A DNA stretch of 64,000 bases from Polymorphobacter fuscus (lineage in GTDB: Bacteria > Pseudomonadota > Alphaproteobacteria > Sphingomonadales > Sphingomonadaceae). A model generated the notes under the pieces. The model was given only the letters and a program-made list of their open reading frames with translations. It had not been told where the DNA came from and did not search any database. The position numbers were made by a program, and so were the translations under genes. Below, in pieces: positions 1 through 9,750 of the stretch (positions are counted from its first letter, which is position 1; each line of letters opens with the position of its first letter). The stretch is from assembly GCF_011927825.1 (NCBI RefSeq), contig NZ_JAATJI010000001.1, positions 1,054,001-1,118,000 on the forward strand, written 5' to 3'.

Positions 1-1
1 G

Positions 2-1039
2 ACCGGCCTGGTCGAAGCCGCCCGCCAGGTCGCCGCGGCGCGCACCGACATCGACGTTCTCGCGACCCGGTTCGGCACGGCCGTCAACAGCTGGCACGCC
101 GCCGGTGCCGACGCCAACGGCGACCCCGGCGAACGCCTGCTCGCCACCCGCGATCTCACCATCATCCCCGGCCGCGCCAACGCCGGCCAGGCAGCGCTCG
201 ATCTCGGCATCGCCGACGACACGCTGCTGGCGGCCGATGGCTATGTCATGCGCCGCGACGCTGCCGGCTGGACGCTGGCCCGCACCGACGGCAGCGCCAG
301 CGTCTGGGGGCCCGGCGCCCTCACGCTCGATGGCGTCACCGTGCGCCCCGGCAGCGGCGCGCGCGACGGGGACAGCTGGACCCTCGCCCCGGCGGGTCCG
401 GCCTCGGCCCTGTCGCTGCGCCCGATCGGCCCGGCCCGGCTGGCGGTGGCCGATCGCTTCCTCACCGACGCCGCCGCCGGCAACCGCGGCGACGCCCAAC
501 TGCTGCTCGCTGCCGACCCCGCGGCGACCGGCTTCGCCCCTGCGGCGCCCTATCGCGTTACCGTCACCGGCCCCGGCGCCGGCATCCTCACCGACATCGC
601 CACCGGCACCACGCTGGCCACGCTGATGCTCGACGGCAGCACGATGACCGGCGCCGGCTTCACCTTCACGCTGGCCGGAACACCGGCGGTCGGGGACAGC
701 TTTCGCATCCTCGCCACCGGCGCCGGCAGCAACGACAATGGCAACGCCCGCGCGCTGGCGCATGTCCGCACCGGCATCGGCCCCGGCGGCACCTTCGAAG
801 CAGCGCTCGACGCCCGCCTCGCCTCGGTCGGTTCGCAACTGTCGGAAAGCAAACGCCTCGAGGCAACGGCATTGGCGGTCCGGGACGACACGGCCGCCGC
901 CGCCGACGCCATCACCGGCGTCGATCTCGACCGCGAAGCCGCCGAACTGACACGGCTGCAGGTCGCCTATCGCGCCAATGCCCAGATCCTGTCGGCGGCG
1001 CGCGACATGTTCGATACCATGCTCGGGATCCTGCGGTGA
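2..1039 (+). CDS. flgK: Flagellar hook-associated protein FlgK, C-terminal part
   Basis: The reading frame is open from the left window edge, so about 345 C-terminal residues are visible and the start is missing. FlgK (HAP1) forms the junction between hook and filament outside the cell. The last 30 residues (ELTRLQVAYRANAQILSAAR, then MFDTMLGILR) are the conserved C-terminal D0 helix of FlgK, which packs in the axial core. The first visible residues (about 1-60) look like the helical D1 region, and the middle is the variable outer domain. The TGA stop overlaps the GTG start of flgL (GTGA), so the two junction proteins are translationally coupled. Assignment is confident from the C-terminal motif plus the following flgL. 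Confidence 0.9.
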   Translation, partial: TGLVEAARQVAAARTDIDVLATRFGTAVNSWHAAGADANGDPGERLLATRDLTIIPGRANAGQAALDLGIADDTLLAADGYVMRRDAAGWTLARTDGSASVWGPGALTLDGVTVRPGSGARDGDSWTLAPAGPASALSLRPIGPARLAVADRFLTDAAAGNRGDAQLLLAADPAATGFAPAAPYRVTVTGPGAGILTDIATGTTLATLMLDGSTMTGAGFTFTLAGTPAVGDSFRILATGAGSNDNGNARALAHVRTGIGPGGTFEAALDARLASVGSQLSESKRLEATALAVRDDTAAAADAITGVDLDREAAELTRLQVAYRANAQILSAARDMFDTMLGILR

Positions 1040-1962
1040 CGCAGGTCAACACCCGCGCCGCCCACCTCGCCGCCGTGGCGCGGATGGGCGACCTCAGCCT
1101 GCAGCTCGACGGCCTGCAGGGCCAGATCGCCCGCGGGCGTCGGATCGAAACCCCGGCGGATGACCCGGTCGCCTTTGCCCGGGCAGCGCTGCTCCACCGC
1201 GAGCAGGCCGCCGCCGCCGCCACCCAGCGCGGCATCGACGCGGCCACCCGCCGTCTGACCGCGACCGACACCGCCATCGAAAGCCTCGACGGCGTCGTCC
1301 AGCGCGGTCGCGAACTCGCCCTTCGCGCCAACAACGCTACCCTGTCCGCCGCCGACCGTGAGACCATCGCCACCGAACTGCGCGAACTCGAGGCCCAGGC
1401 GCACGGCCTCGCCGACAGCCGCGACAGCGACGGCCAGCGCCTGTTCGGCGGCGCCCTGGGCGATCGCCCCGCCTATATCGTCGATGCCGATGGTGTGGCG
1501 CACTGGCAGGGCGGCGGGCGCGCGCCGGCGCTGGCGCTGGCGCTGGGCAGCAGCCAGCTTGCCAGCGCCAGCGAAGGCCCCGCGGTGTTCGGCGTTACCG
1601 ACGCCATCGCCGGCACGCGCGACCTGTTCGCCAGCTTCACGGCGTTGCGCGCCGCCCTGGCCGAGCCCGATCCCGAAGCACGCGGCGCCGCCATCGCCAC
1701 CGGCATCGGCGATTTCGACACCCATGTTTCCCGCCTCGCCGATGCCCGCGGCGTGCTGGGGGCGCGGCTGGCGCGGCTCGATTCCGAAACGACGCGGCTC
1801 GACAAGGCAAAACTCGCGACCGAAACCGACCTGTCGAAACTGGAAAGCCTCGACATGCCCGCCGCCATCGCCCGGCTGCAGCGCCTGCTGACGGTGCTGG
1901 AAGCCGCGCAGGCCAGCTTCACCCGCATCACCAACCTCAGCCTGTGGGACCAGCTGCGCTAA
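1036..1962 (+). CDS. flgL: Flagellar hook-filament junction protein FlgL
   Basis: 308 residues, with a GTG start overlapping the flgK stop by four bases. FlgL (HAP3) joins FlgK to the first flagellin subunits. The N-terminal region (about residues 5-130) has the flagellin-type D0/D1 helices with the RIETPADDPVAFARA stretch, the FlgL counterpart of the SGLRI..A.DDPA motif in flagellin. A matching C-terminal helix occupies about residues 220-308. The middle is shorter than in flagellin, as expected for FlgL. The usual neighbour is flgK, and that is what is seen. The gene ends directly before the motA leader. Confidence 0.9.
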   Translation: MTQVNTRAAHLAAVARMGDLSLQLDGLQGQIARGRRIETPADDPVAFARAALLHREQAAAAATQRGIDAATRRLTATDTAIESLDGVVQRGRELALRANNATLSAADRETIATELRELEAQAHGLADSRDSDGQRLFGGALGDRPAYIVDADGVAHWQGGGRAPALALALGSSQLASASEGPAVFGVTDAIAGTRDLFASFTALRAALAEPDPEARGAAIATGIGDFDTHVSRLADARGVLGARLARLDSETTRLDKAKLATETDLSKLESLDMPAAIARLQRLLTVLEAAQASFTRITNLSLWDQLR

Positions 1963-1973
1963 CCACCGTTAAC
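1959..1973. promoter_or_regulatory. Possible CtrA-like half-site pair before motA
   Basis: CTAA, six bases, then TTAAC, beginning inside the flgL stop codon and about 100 bases before motA. It resembles the TTAA-N7-TTAA box bound by the cell-cycle regulator CtrA in alphaproteobacteria, which often controls motility genes, but the spacing is six rather than seven and the first half is imperfect. This is suggestive only. Confidence 0.2.
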
Positions 1974-2068
1974 CCTGCCGCAGGCTAAGCCCGGCCGCCG
2001 CCTCGCCGTAACTCCTGATCGACGCCAGCACGCCATCCGGCCTGGGTTGAGGGAGAGACGGCGCTTCC

Positions 2069-2935
2069 ATGATCTCGGTTCTGGGCCTTGTCGTGCTGAT
2101 CGTCATGGTGTTCGGTGGCTTTGCGTTGACCGGCGGCAACCTCGGCGTGGTGCTCCACGCGCTTCCCCATGAGATGCTCATCATCGGCGGGGCGGCTGCC
2201 GGTGCAACGCTCGTCGCCACCGACCTGAAGGGGATCAAGGCGATGGGCGCCGGCTTTGCCGCCATCGTCAAGGGCCCGCGATACAAGAAAGCCGATTACA
2301 GCGCCGCGATCTTCCTGACCGCGCGGCTGATGAAAATGTTCCGCAACGACGGCGCGGTGGCGGTCGAACCGCATATCGAGGACCCCGGGTCGAGCAGCAT
2401 CTTCGCCGAATATCCGCAGTTCCTGAAAGACCATGTGTTCGTGCACCTGGTCACCGATTCGATCCGCCTGCTGGTCGTCTCCACCGGGACGCTCAGCCCC
2501 TATGCGGTCGAGGAGGTCATCGATACCGCGATCGAGACGCATCACACCGCCGCGCTGAAACCCGTCGAGCGGTTGCAGACCATGTCCGACGCGCTGCCGG
2601 CGCTCGGCATCGTCGCTGCTGTTCTGGGCGTCATCAAGACCATGGCGTCGATCGACAAGCCGCCCGCCATCCTGGGCGCCATGATCGGTTCGGCGCTCGT
2701 CGGCACGTTCCTCGGCGTGCTGCTCAGCTATGGCATTGTCGGTCCGGCGGCGGCGCGGTTGAAGGCGGTGCTGGAAGCCGATGGCGAAATCTACCTTGTC
2801 GTTCGCCGCGTCATCGTCGCCAGCCTGAAGGGCCAGCCCCAGCCGCTGGTCATCGAAGCGGCCCGCACCGCCATCGGGCCGGACAACCAGCCGAGCTTCT
2901 CCGAAGTCTTCGACGGCCTCAGGGCCGCGCGCTGA
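2069..2935 (+). CDS. motA: Flagellar motor stator protein MotA
   Basis: 288 residues, close to the usual MotA length of 285-295. MotA forms the inner-membrane proton channel of the stator with MotB and pushes on FliG. Four hydrophobic segments are visible: about residues 1-25, 30-52, 170-195 and 200-225. The large cytoplasmic loop lies between the second and third (about 55-165) and carries the charged region expected to contact the rotor. The segment around residues 170-200 contains the PALGIVAAVLGVIKTM motif typical of MotA. The ATG follows a GGGAGAG stretch about 11 bases upstream. motB follows after 13 bases. Confidence 0.95.
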   Translation: MISVLGLVVLIVMVFGGFALTGGNLGVVLHALPHEMLIIGGAAAGATLVATDLKGIKAMGAGFAAIVKGPRYKKADYSAAIFLTARLMKMFRNDGAVAVEPHIEDPGSSSIFAEYPQFLKDHVFVHLVTDSIRLLVVSTGTLSPYAVEEVIDTAIETHHTAALKPVERLQTMSDALPALGIVAAVLGVIKTMASIDKPPAILGAMIGSALVGTFLGVLLSYGIVGPAAARLKAVLEADGEIYLVVRRVIVASLKGQPQPLVIEAARTAIGPDNQPSFSEVFDGLRAAR

Positions 2936-2948
2936 TGCGAGCGCCGCG

Positions 2949-3824
2949 GTGAAACCCGAAGGTTCGATCGAACCCGAAATCATCATCAAGCGGGTCAGGG
3001 ACAAGCACGGCGGCGGTCACCATGGCGGCGCCTGGAAGATCGCCTATGCCGATTTCGTCACGGCGATGATGGCGTTCTTCATGCTGTTGTGGATCATCGG
3101 CGCCACCAACGATGACCAGCGCAAGGGCATTGCCGATTATTTCACCCCGACGGTCATCCAGATGAAGAACAGCGGCGGTTCCAACGGCATCATGGGCGGC
3201 CGGTCGATCCAGGCCGACGAAGGCTCTGCGCCCCATGTCGCGGTCACCGGGCCGCGCCCCGTGGCGGCGTCGGGCGGCGGCACTCCTGTCGGCGCCAATG
3301 CCATTTCCAACGACAAGCACACCGACGCCGGCAAACGCTGCGCCGCCGACGAACGCCGCTTCCGCATGGTCGAACGGCTGATCGCCGCGCGGCTGGCCGG
3401 CGACCCGACGCTGCAGGGGCTGAAAGGCCAGGTGCGGCTGATCCGCAACGACGACGGCCTGCGCATCGACCTTGTCGAACGGGCCGATTTCGCCATGTTC
3501 GGTGCGGGCACCAGCGTGCTGGGCGCCGAGGCGGCGCTGCTGGTCCGCAGTGTTGCCCAGGCGGTGGCACCGACGCCCAACCAGTTGACGGTGCGCGGTC
3601 ATACGGATTCGATCGGCTATGCACGCGGCGGCGGCAGCAACTGGAGCCTGTCGACCGCACGCGCCGACGCCACCCGCCGCGCCCTGGTCGATGCCGGTGT
3701 CCCCGAAAGCCGGTTCCGGCGCATCGAAGGCGTTGCCGATACCGACCCCTACAACCCCGCCGACCGCACCGATCCGCGCAACCGGCGCATCAGCATCACC
3801 GTCCTCAACGCCGGCGCGAACTAA
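2949..3824 (+). CDS. motB: Flagellar motor stator protein MotB
   Basis: 291 residues with a GTG start. MotB anchors the stator to peptidoglycan and supplies the proton-binding aspartate. The single membrane segment (about residues 31-51) carries this residue as Asp35 in AYADFVTAMMAFFMLLW. The C-terminal OmpA-like domain (about 175-285) contains VRGHTDSIGYARGG, the peptidoglycan-binding signature, and ends with a NRRISITV strand. The central part (about 70-150) is a low-complexity linker that would include the plug. The gene ends six bases from the convergent molybdoenzyme gene, with no visible terminator between them. Confidence 0.95.
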   Translation: MKPEGSIEPEIIIKRVRDKHGGGHHGGAWKIAYADFVTAMMAFFMLLWIIGATNDDQRKGIADYFTPTVIQMKNSGGSNGIMGGRSIQADEGSAPHVAVTGPRPVAASGGGTPVGANAISNDKHTDAGKRCAADERRFRMVERLIAARLAGDPTLQGLKGQVRLIRNDDGLRIDLVERADFAMFGAGTSVLGAEAALLVRSVAQAVAPTPNQLTVRGHTDSIGYARGGGSNWSLSTARADATRRALVDAGVPESRFRRIEGVADTDPYNPADRTDPRNRRISITVLNAGAN

Positions 3825-3830
3825 GCCCGG

Positions 3831-5966
3831 TCAGGCCTTCAGCAGCCGCGGGTCGACCGGCAACCGGCGCAGCCGGACCCCGGTCGCCGCCGCGATGGCA
3901 TTGACGACGGCCGGGGTGACGGCGGTGGTGCCCGGCTCCCCGATCCCGCCCGGATCGTGGGGGCCGGCAACGATATGCACGTCGATGGCCGGAACCGCAT
4001 CGATCCGCAGCGGCAGATATTCGTGAAAATTGCTTTCCACGACACGGCCCCTGGCGACAGTGATGTCGCCGTGCAGCACCGCGGTCAGCCCGTACAGCAG
4101 CCCGCCTTCGACCTGTGCGACCAGCGTGTCGGGGTTGATGACCAGCCCCGCATCGACGGCGCTGGTGATGCGATCGACCTTGACCGAACCATCCGGAGCA
4201 ACGCTGACCTCGGCCACGGCTGCCATATAGGATCCAAAGGCCTTCTGGACCGCAACGCCGCGGCCGCGCCGGGCGCCCGGCGCCTGCCCCCAGCCGGCCT
4301 TGTCCGCCGCCAGCCGCAGCACCGCCGCCGCGCGCGGTTCGTTGCCCAGCATCGCCAGCCGGAACGCCACCGGGTCGGCACCGGCCCGCGCCGCGAGTTC
4401 GTCGATGAAGCATTCGACGGCGTAGATGCTGTTGTTGGGCCCGACACCGCGCCAATAGCCGACATTGACGGCCACCGGTTCGGACCGGACGTAGCGCACC
4501 TCCTGATGCGGAATATCGTACAGCAACTCGGTCGCGCCCTCGACATTGCCGCGGTCGAGCCCGTCCTTGGGCGGCTGGCCCGACATCCGCGCCTGCACCG
4601 ACCCGGCCGCGACCCGGTGGCTCCAGCCGTTGACCCTGCCGCCCTCCAATGTGGCGGCCATGACGTTGCGATAGGCGGGGCGATACATGTCGTGGCGCAT
4701 GTCCTCCTCGCGCGTCCACACGATCTTGACCGGACCCCCGCCCGCCTCGGCGACCCTTTGGGCAATCCGCACGGCGTTGGTGACCATGTCGATATCGAGC
4801 CGCCGGCCAAAGGCGCCGCCGAGCATGTGGTTGTTGAGGATGATCTTTTCGGGCGGCAGGCCGAGCACGGCGGCCGCCGCGGCGCGAGCGCGGGTCTGCA
4901 CCTGGGTGCCCATCCAGATCGTGCAGCGATCGGGTTCGACATGGACAGTGGCGTTGAGCGGCTCCATCGGCGCATGGGCAAGGAACGGCAGCTCGTAATC
5001 CGCCTCGATCCGGCCACCGCTGGCGAGCGCCTTGCCGGCGTCCCCCTTGCTGTGCGCGGCCACGCCGGCGCCGTTTGAGTCGGCGCGCAATTTCGTCCAG
5101 ATCGCGGCGGAATCGAGCGCTGCATTGTCGCCGTCGTCCCAGGTCACGGCAAGCGCCTCGACGCCCTTCATCGCCGCCCACATATGGTCGCCGACCACGG
5201 CGACGAGATCATCGAGCAACACCACCTGGCGCACGCCGGGCACGGCGCGCGCCGCCGCCGCGTCCGCTGTCTTCACCTTGCCACCGATGACCGGTGCCAT
5301 CGCCAGCGTGGCGACGCCGGCGCCCGGGATGCGGACGTCGATGCCATAGGTTGCCGCGCCGGTCAGCTTCGCCGGGCTGTCGAGGCGCTTTGCCGAGGTG
5401 CCGATGAGGCGGAAATCGGCGGGTGATTTCAACGGCGCCGGCGTGGCGGGTGGCGGCAGGGTCGCCGCCGTCGCTGCAAGACTGCCATAGGTGGCCCGGC
5501 GGCCCGTCGCGTCGTGCACCACCACCCCCGCCTGCGTCCGGCAGCTGGCAGGATCGACACCCCAGCCCTTCGCGGCAGCGGCAACCACAAGCGCCCGCGC
5601 ATCGGCACCCGCCTGGCGCAGCACCGGCACGAAACCGGATCGGATCGACGACGAACCGCCGGTGCCCTGGCGCTTGCGCGGGCCGCCGTACAGAAGGTCG
5701 TCGGGCGGTGCCTGTTCCAGGGCGATGCGGTCCCAGGCGATGTCGAACTCCTCGGCGAGGATCTGGCTGTGGGCGGTGTGGATACCCTGCCCCATCTCCT
5801 GCTGCGGCATCACCAGCGTCACCATGCCGTCCGGCGCGAGCCGGATGAAGGCGTTGGGCGCGAACCGGTCCGCGCCGGCCGCACCGAGCGGAAAGCCGAG
5901 CAGCAGCGCACCGCCGGCGCCGGCGGACACCTGGAGCAACGCGCGGCGCGAGACGATGGCGTTCAT
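3831..5966 (-). CDS. Molybdopterin-binding subunit of a xanthine dehydrogenase/isoquinoline 1-oxidoreductase family enzyme
   Basis: 711 residues. The start at 5966 is chosen because it overlaps the stop of the upstream iron-sulfur gene as ATGA. An N-terminal twin-arginine signal ([19 protein letters not shown], about residues 5-25) indicates export to the periplasm already folded with cofactor. Family signatures include GGAFGRRLD near the middle, the [12 protein letters not shown] region binding molybdopterin, and [17 protein letters not shown] near the C-terminus with the presumed catalytic glutamate. There is no FAD subunit, as in isoquinoline 1-oxidoreductase (IorAB) and related aldehyde oxidases that pass electrons to cytochrome c. 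The substrate is not evident from sequence. It is an operon with the [2Fe-2S] subunit. Confidence 0.85.
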   Translation of the reverse strand: MNAIVSRRALLQVSAGAGGALLLGFPLGAAGADRFAPNAFIRLAPDGMVTLVMPQQEMGQGIHTAHSQILAEEFDIAWDRIALEQAPPDDLLYGGPRKRQGTGGSSSIRSGFVPVLRQAGADARALVVAAAAKGWGVDPASCRTQAGVVVHDATGRRATYGSLAATAATLPPPATPAPLKSPADFRLIGTSAKRLDSPAKLTGAATYGIDVRIPGAGVATLAMAPVIGGKVKTADAAAARAVPGVRQVVLLDDLVAVVGDHMWAAMKGVEALAVTWDDGDNAALDSAAIWTKLRADSNGAGVAAHSKGDAGKALASGGRIEADYELPFLAHAPMEPLNATVHVEPDRCTIWMGTQVQTRARAAAAAVLGLPPEKIILNNHMLGGAFGRRLDIDMVTNAVRIAQRVAEAGGGPVKIVWTREEDMRHDMYRPAYRNVMAATLEGGRVNGWSHRVAAGSVQARMSGQPPKDGLDRGNVEGATELLYDIPHQEVRYVRSEPVAVNVGYWRGVGPNNSIYAVECFIDELAARAGADPVAFRLAMLGNEPRAAAVLRLAADKAGWGQAPGARRGRGVAVQKAFGSYMAAVAEVSVAPDGSVKVDRITSAVDAGLVINPDTLVAQVEGGLLYGLTAVLHGDITVARGRVVESNFHEYLPLRIDAVPAIDVHIVAGPHDPGGIGEPGTTAVTPAVVNAIAAATGVRLRRLPVDPRLLKA

Positions 5967-6427
5967 GCCCGGTTGCCCTGCGCCGCGGCCTTGATCGCGG
6001 CGCGGATGCGCGGATAGGTGCCGCAACGGCAGATATTGCCCGCCATGCTGGCGTCGATGGCGGCGTCGTCGGGCCGCGGAGTCGCCGCCAGCAGCGCCGT
6101 GGCCTGCATGATCTGGCCGGGCTGGCAGTAACCGCATTGCGCCACCTCGCCGTCGCGCCAGGCGGTTTGCACCGCCTTGCCGACCGGCGTGGCGCCGACG
6201 CCTTCGATCGTGGTGATGGCGCCCTTGCCAACGTCAGACAATGCCAGTTGGCACGATCGCACCGCTTGCCCATCGACATGAACCGTGCAGGCGCCGCAGG
6301 CGGCGATGCCGCAGCCATATTTGGTGCCGGTCAGGCCGATGATGTCGCGCAACACCCACAGCAGCGGCATGTCGGCCGGGGCATCGACGGTGTGCGGCCT
6401 GCCATTGACCTTCAATATCGCTTTCAC
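5963..6427 (-). CDS. [2Fe-2S] iron-sulfur subunit of the molybdenum hydroxylase (IorA-like)
   Basis: 154 residues, the usual size for this subunit. It carries two [2Fe-2S] clusters and passes electrons from the molybdenum centre. The N-terminal plant-ferredoxin-type domain shows [17 protein letters not shown], and the second cluster lies in the helical C-terminal domain with [12 protein letters not shown] and [11 protein letters not shown]. There is no signal peptide of its own, so it would be co-exported with the Tat-tagged large subunit. The stop overlaps the start of that subunit by four bases. The gene is divergent from the TonB receptor gene across a 324-base gap. Confidence 0.88.
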   Translation of the reverse strand: MKAILKVNGRPHTVDAPADMPLLWVLRDIIGLTGTKYGCGIAACGACTVHVDGQAVRSCQLALSDVGKGAITTIEGVGATPVGKAVQTAWRDGEVAQCGYCQPGQIMQATALLAATPRPDDAAIDASMAGNICRCGTYPRIRAAIKAAAQGNRA

Positions 6428-6751
6428 GCCGATGCCTCCCCTGCCGCATGCCGGCCGCGCTGCCTGTGGCCGCTCGGCACGCCCCGATCTTCATTGCACT
6501 TTAGCGTCAGATTGGCCGCTGAATATTGCAACACTGCAATCAAAACCGCGTGACGACATGCAAATCTGATGACGTCAGTTGATTCGCCGGGGGGCTTTAT
6601 CGAGACCAGTCAAGACACGCAGGGACGGCCGCTGCCGGTGTAACACACCCGACAGCCCCGCCCATCACACACGCCAACAGGACAGCGCCGGACGGGCCGC
6701 AAAGACGGTCCGCCGCGCAAAAGAAGTCTGTAGATCTTTGGGGGGAAAACC
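6428..6751. other. Divergent intergenic region between the molybdoenzyme and the TonB receptor
   Basis: A 324-base stretch with no credible gene. It is the most AT-rich stretch nearby (about 6490-6600) and should carry the promoters for both directions. It holds an inverted repeat at 6525-6540 and an eight-base palindrome TGACGTCA near 6570. A GGGGGGAAAACC sequence just before 6752 looks like the ribosome binding region of the receptor gene. Confidence 0.5.
6525..6540. promoter_or_regulatory. Inverted repeat, possible operator
   Basis: ATTGCA, ACAC, TGCAAT: perfect six-base arms with a four-base spacer in an AT-rich patch between divergent genes. A related CATTGCA occurs 30 bases to the left. 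Its position suits a regulator of the receptor and catabolic genes, but no regulator gene is adjacent and the assignment is inference. Confidence 0.3.
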
Positions 6752-9721
6752 ATGCTGCATCGCGCCACACGCGCCACCGTGTCACGACTCGCGCTCGTCA
6801 CGACCTTTCTGACACCCATGGCCGCCATGGCCCAGACTCCGGGGCCGGCGCCGGCCGATCCGGCAACCACACCGACCTCGACAGCTTCAGCGCAGGCCGA
6901 TGCACCCGCGGTCGATGACGCCATCGTCATCACCGGCTCCCGCATCGCTGCCGCTGGCTATACCGCGCCGACACCCGTCACGGTCGTGGGGGAAGAGATC
7001 ATCCAGCGCGACGCCCGCGCCACCATCGGCGACACGATCCGCGAACTTCCGGCGGTGGGGGCGTCCTCGTCGCCCAACAACACCTCGGGTGCCGGCAACA
7101 TCGTCGCCGGCGTCACCGGGCTGGATACCGTCAACCTGCGCAACCTGGGGGTGACGCGCACCCTGGTCCTGTTCGACGGGCAGCGCGTGGTGCAATCGAA
7201 TGTCACCGGACAGATCGACATCGGCACCATCCCCACGGCGCTGGTCCAGCGCATCGACGTCGTCACCGCCGGTGCATCGGCGGCCTGGGGATCGGACGCC
7301 GTGTCGGGCGTCGTCAACCTGGTGCTCAACAAGCAGTTCGACGGCGTGCGCGGCAGCATCGAAGCCGGCGACACGTCCGAATTCGACCGCTTCAACTATC
7401 GGGCGCAGCTGGCGATCGGCAAGGGCTTCAACGACGACCGCGGCCGCATCATCGTGGCGGGCAATTTCTTCGACGCGCCGAGCAATGTCTTTGCCAACCA
7501 GCGCAGCTGGAACCGCTACACCCAGCTGGTCAACAACCCGGCCTATACAGCGTCGAACAACGAGCCGCGGCTGATCCATGCCGACAATGTCAACCTGTCC
7601 GGGGCCACCACCGGCGGCCTGATCGTCGGCGGCTGCCGCGCTGCGATCACCGCAACGGGCGCCTGCCCGGCCGGCGGCTCGGCCTCGCCCGGGGCCTTGC
7701 TCAACCAGCAGTTTACCGGCGCCAACGGCCAGCTGGCGGCCTTCCCGATCACCAATGTCTCGGGCCAGGTGGCCGCCAACGCCGAAACCCTGCAGGCTTC
7801 GCTCAACAATCTCGCCATCCGCTATCGCACCACATCGGTCTTCGGCCTGCTGAGCTATGATTTCGCCGATTGGCTGAAGGTGTCGGTGCAGGGCAATTAC
7901 GGCACCACCTTCTCGCGCAACAATTCGGTGCCGTTCATCCGCATCGGCGCGCAGGCACCACTGATCCGGGTCGACAACCCCTATCTGCCCGATGCGGTCG
8001 GGTCGCAGATGGTGGCATCGGGGCTGACCGGGATCAACGTCGGCACCACCAACATCAACAACGCCACCGCCGACACCCTGTCCTACGACAATTTTGTCAC
8101 CAACAGCGTCGGCGTGCCGGTGGCAACAACCGACCGGACGCTGAAGCGCGGTGTCATCAGCCTCGATGGCGATCTCGGCAGCGGCTGGTCGTACAACGCC
8201 TATTTCCAGCGCGGCGAAGTCACCGTTTTCCAGCAGACGGAATCGAACGCCATCGTCGGCAATTTCAACAAGGCGGTCGACGCGGTGCGCAATTCGGCAG
8301 GGCAGATCGTCTGCCGTGTAAACGCCGATGCCAATGCCGCCAACGACGACCCGGCGTGCGCACCGCTCAACATCCTGGGCACCGGCGTCGCATCGCAAGC
8401 CGCGATCCGCTACATCAACGTCGCGCCGGGGCAGAATTTCCAGCGCCAGGTGCTCGCGCAGAATGTCGGCGCCGTGTCGCTGCAGGGGACTTTGCCCTTC
8501 GGCCTGCCGGCCGGCAACATCGCGCTGGCGGTCGGGGCGGAGGCGCGCAGCGAAAAGGGCACGATCACCAACGATCCGGGCGCCCAGGCCCGCCTCTATT
8601 CGGTCGCCAATTTCCCGTCCTTCGCCGGCCGCTACAACGTCAAGGAAGCCTTTGCCGAAGTCGATGTGCCGCTGATCAAGGACAGCTTCATCGACGCGCT
8701 CAACTTCAACGGCGCCATCCGGGTCACCGATTATTCGACCAGCGGATCGGTGACGACATGGAAACTGGGCGGCACCGCCGACATCAACGAGGCGATCCGT
8801 ATTCGCGGCACCGTTTCGCGCGATATCCGGGCGCCGAACCTCAACGAGTTGTTCAGCACCGGCCTTTCGACGTTGAGCTCGGCGATCTCGCCCGGCACCG
8901 GCACCAATGTGTCGATCTTCACCTTCGCGTCGGGCAATGCCGATCTGCAACCCGAAGTGGCCCGGACCTATTCCGCCGGCGTCGTGCTGCGCCCGGCGTC
9001 GCGGTTCAACATCTCGGTCGATTACTACAACATCAACCTCAGCGGCGCGATCGTCAGCGTCGGTTCCAACGAGGTCCTGTCGCGTTGCAACGCCGGGGAG
9101 ACGATCTTCTGCAGCCAGCTGGTCTTTGCCGGGCCCATCGGTTCCAACGGCCAGCCGCTGCTCAGCCAGATCAACACCTTTCCGGAAAACATCGCCAGCC
9201 TGAAAACCTCCGGCATCGATTACCAGGCCGATTATACGATGCCGCTGTTTGCCGGCAGCCTGCAGATGCGGCTGCTCGGCAACTATATCCTCCAGTTGCG
9301 CCAGGAACAGCTGGGCAACACCTATGTCCTCGATGGGGCCATCGGGCCGGACAACCCGGGCGGCACCGGCTTTCCCAAGGCGCGCGCCACCTTCAGCGCC
9401 ACCTATAACCAGGACGGGCTGTCGGCGACGGCGCAGACGCGCTTCATCGGTGCTGCCAGGCTGGTGTCGAACTGGACGGCGAAGGACGTCGACAACAATC
9501 GGGTGCCGCCGATCGCCTATGTCGACCTGCGCGGTTCGTACCAGATCAACGACACCATCCAGGTCTTCGCCACCGTCGACAATCTGCTCAACCAGGCCCC
9601 GCCGAATGTCGCGGCTTCGCCGACCCAGGGGCAGACATCCTATTACTTTACCCCGATTTCGGGCATCATCTACGACGCGCTAGGTCGGCAATACCGCGGT
9701 GGGGTCCGCGTAAAATTCTGA
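6752..9721 (+). CDS. TonB-dependent outer-membrane receptor
   Basis: 989 residues, within the size of large sphingomonad receptors. It transports a bulky substrate across the outer membrane, driven by TonB/ExbBD. A signal peptide is visible at about residues 1-28 (cleavage near AMAQ), then a TonB box-like DAIVITGSRI (about residues 51-60). The plug domain follows (about 65-200), including LRNLGVTRTLVLFDGQRV and VTAGASAAWGSDAVSGVVN. The rest is a beta-barrel of alternating strands ending in a terminal phenylalanine (GGVRVKF), as required for barrel assembly. It heads the 6.8-15.8 kb gene row; the next gene begins after 29 bases, so its substrate is probably what the exported enzymes degrade. 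Confidence 0.93.
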   Translation: MLHRATRATVSRLALVTTFLTPMAAMAQTPGPAPADPATTPTSTASAQADAPAVDDAIVITGSRIAAAGYTAPTPVTVVGEEIIQRDARATIGDTIRELPAVGASSSPNNTSGAGNIVAGVTGLDTVNLRNLGVTRTLVLFDGQRVVQSNVTGQIDIGTIPTALVQRIDVVTAGASAAWGSDAVSGVVNLVLNKQFDGVRGSIEAGDTSEFDRFNYRAQLAIGKGFNDDRGRIIVAGNFFDAPSNVFANQRSWNRYTQLVNNPAYTASNNEPRLIHADNVNLSGATTGGLIVGGCRAAITATGACPAGGSASPGALLNQQFTGANGQLAAFPITNVSGQVAANAETLQASLNNLAIRYRTTSVFGLLSYDFADWLKVSVQGNYGTTFSRNNSVPFIRIGAQAPLIRVDNPYLPDAVGSQMVASGLTGINVGTTNINNATADTLSYDNFVTNSVGVPVATTDRTLKRGVISLDGDLGSGWSYNAYFQRGEVTVFQQTESNAIVGNFNKAVDAVRNSAGQIVCRVNADANAANDDPACAPLNILGTGVASQAAIRYINVAPGQNFQRQVLAQNVGAVSLQGTLPFGLPAGNIALAVGAEARSEKGTITNDPGAQARLYSVANFPSFAGRYNVKEAFAEVDVPLIKDSFIDALNFNGAIRVTDYSTSGSVTTWKLGGTADINEAIRIRGTVSRDIRAPNLNELFSTGLSTLSSAISPGTGTNVSIFTFASGNADLQPEVARTYSAGVVLRPASRFNISVDYYNINLSGAIVSVGSNEVLSRCNAGETIFCSQLVFAGPIGSNGQPLLSQINTFPENIASLKTSGIDYQADYTMPLFAGSLQMRLLGNYILQLRQEQLGNTYVLDGAIGPDNPGGTGFPKARATFSATYNQDGLSATAQTRFIGAARLVSNWTAKDVDNNRVPPIAYVDLRGSYQINDTIQVFATVDNLLNQAPPNVAASPTQGQTSYYFTPISGIIYDALGRQYRGGVRVKF

Positions 9722-9750
9722 TCGGCCGGCGCCAAAAAAGGGGAGAGACC

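Noticed and set aside
6887..8950. Long minus-strand frame of 687 codons within the TonB receptor gene
   Set aside because: It has an arginine- and aspartate-rich composition typical of reverse-strand shadows and no recognisable motif, and the plus strand encodes a complete receptor.
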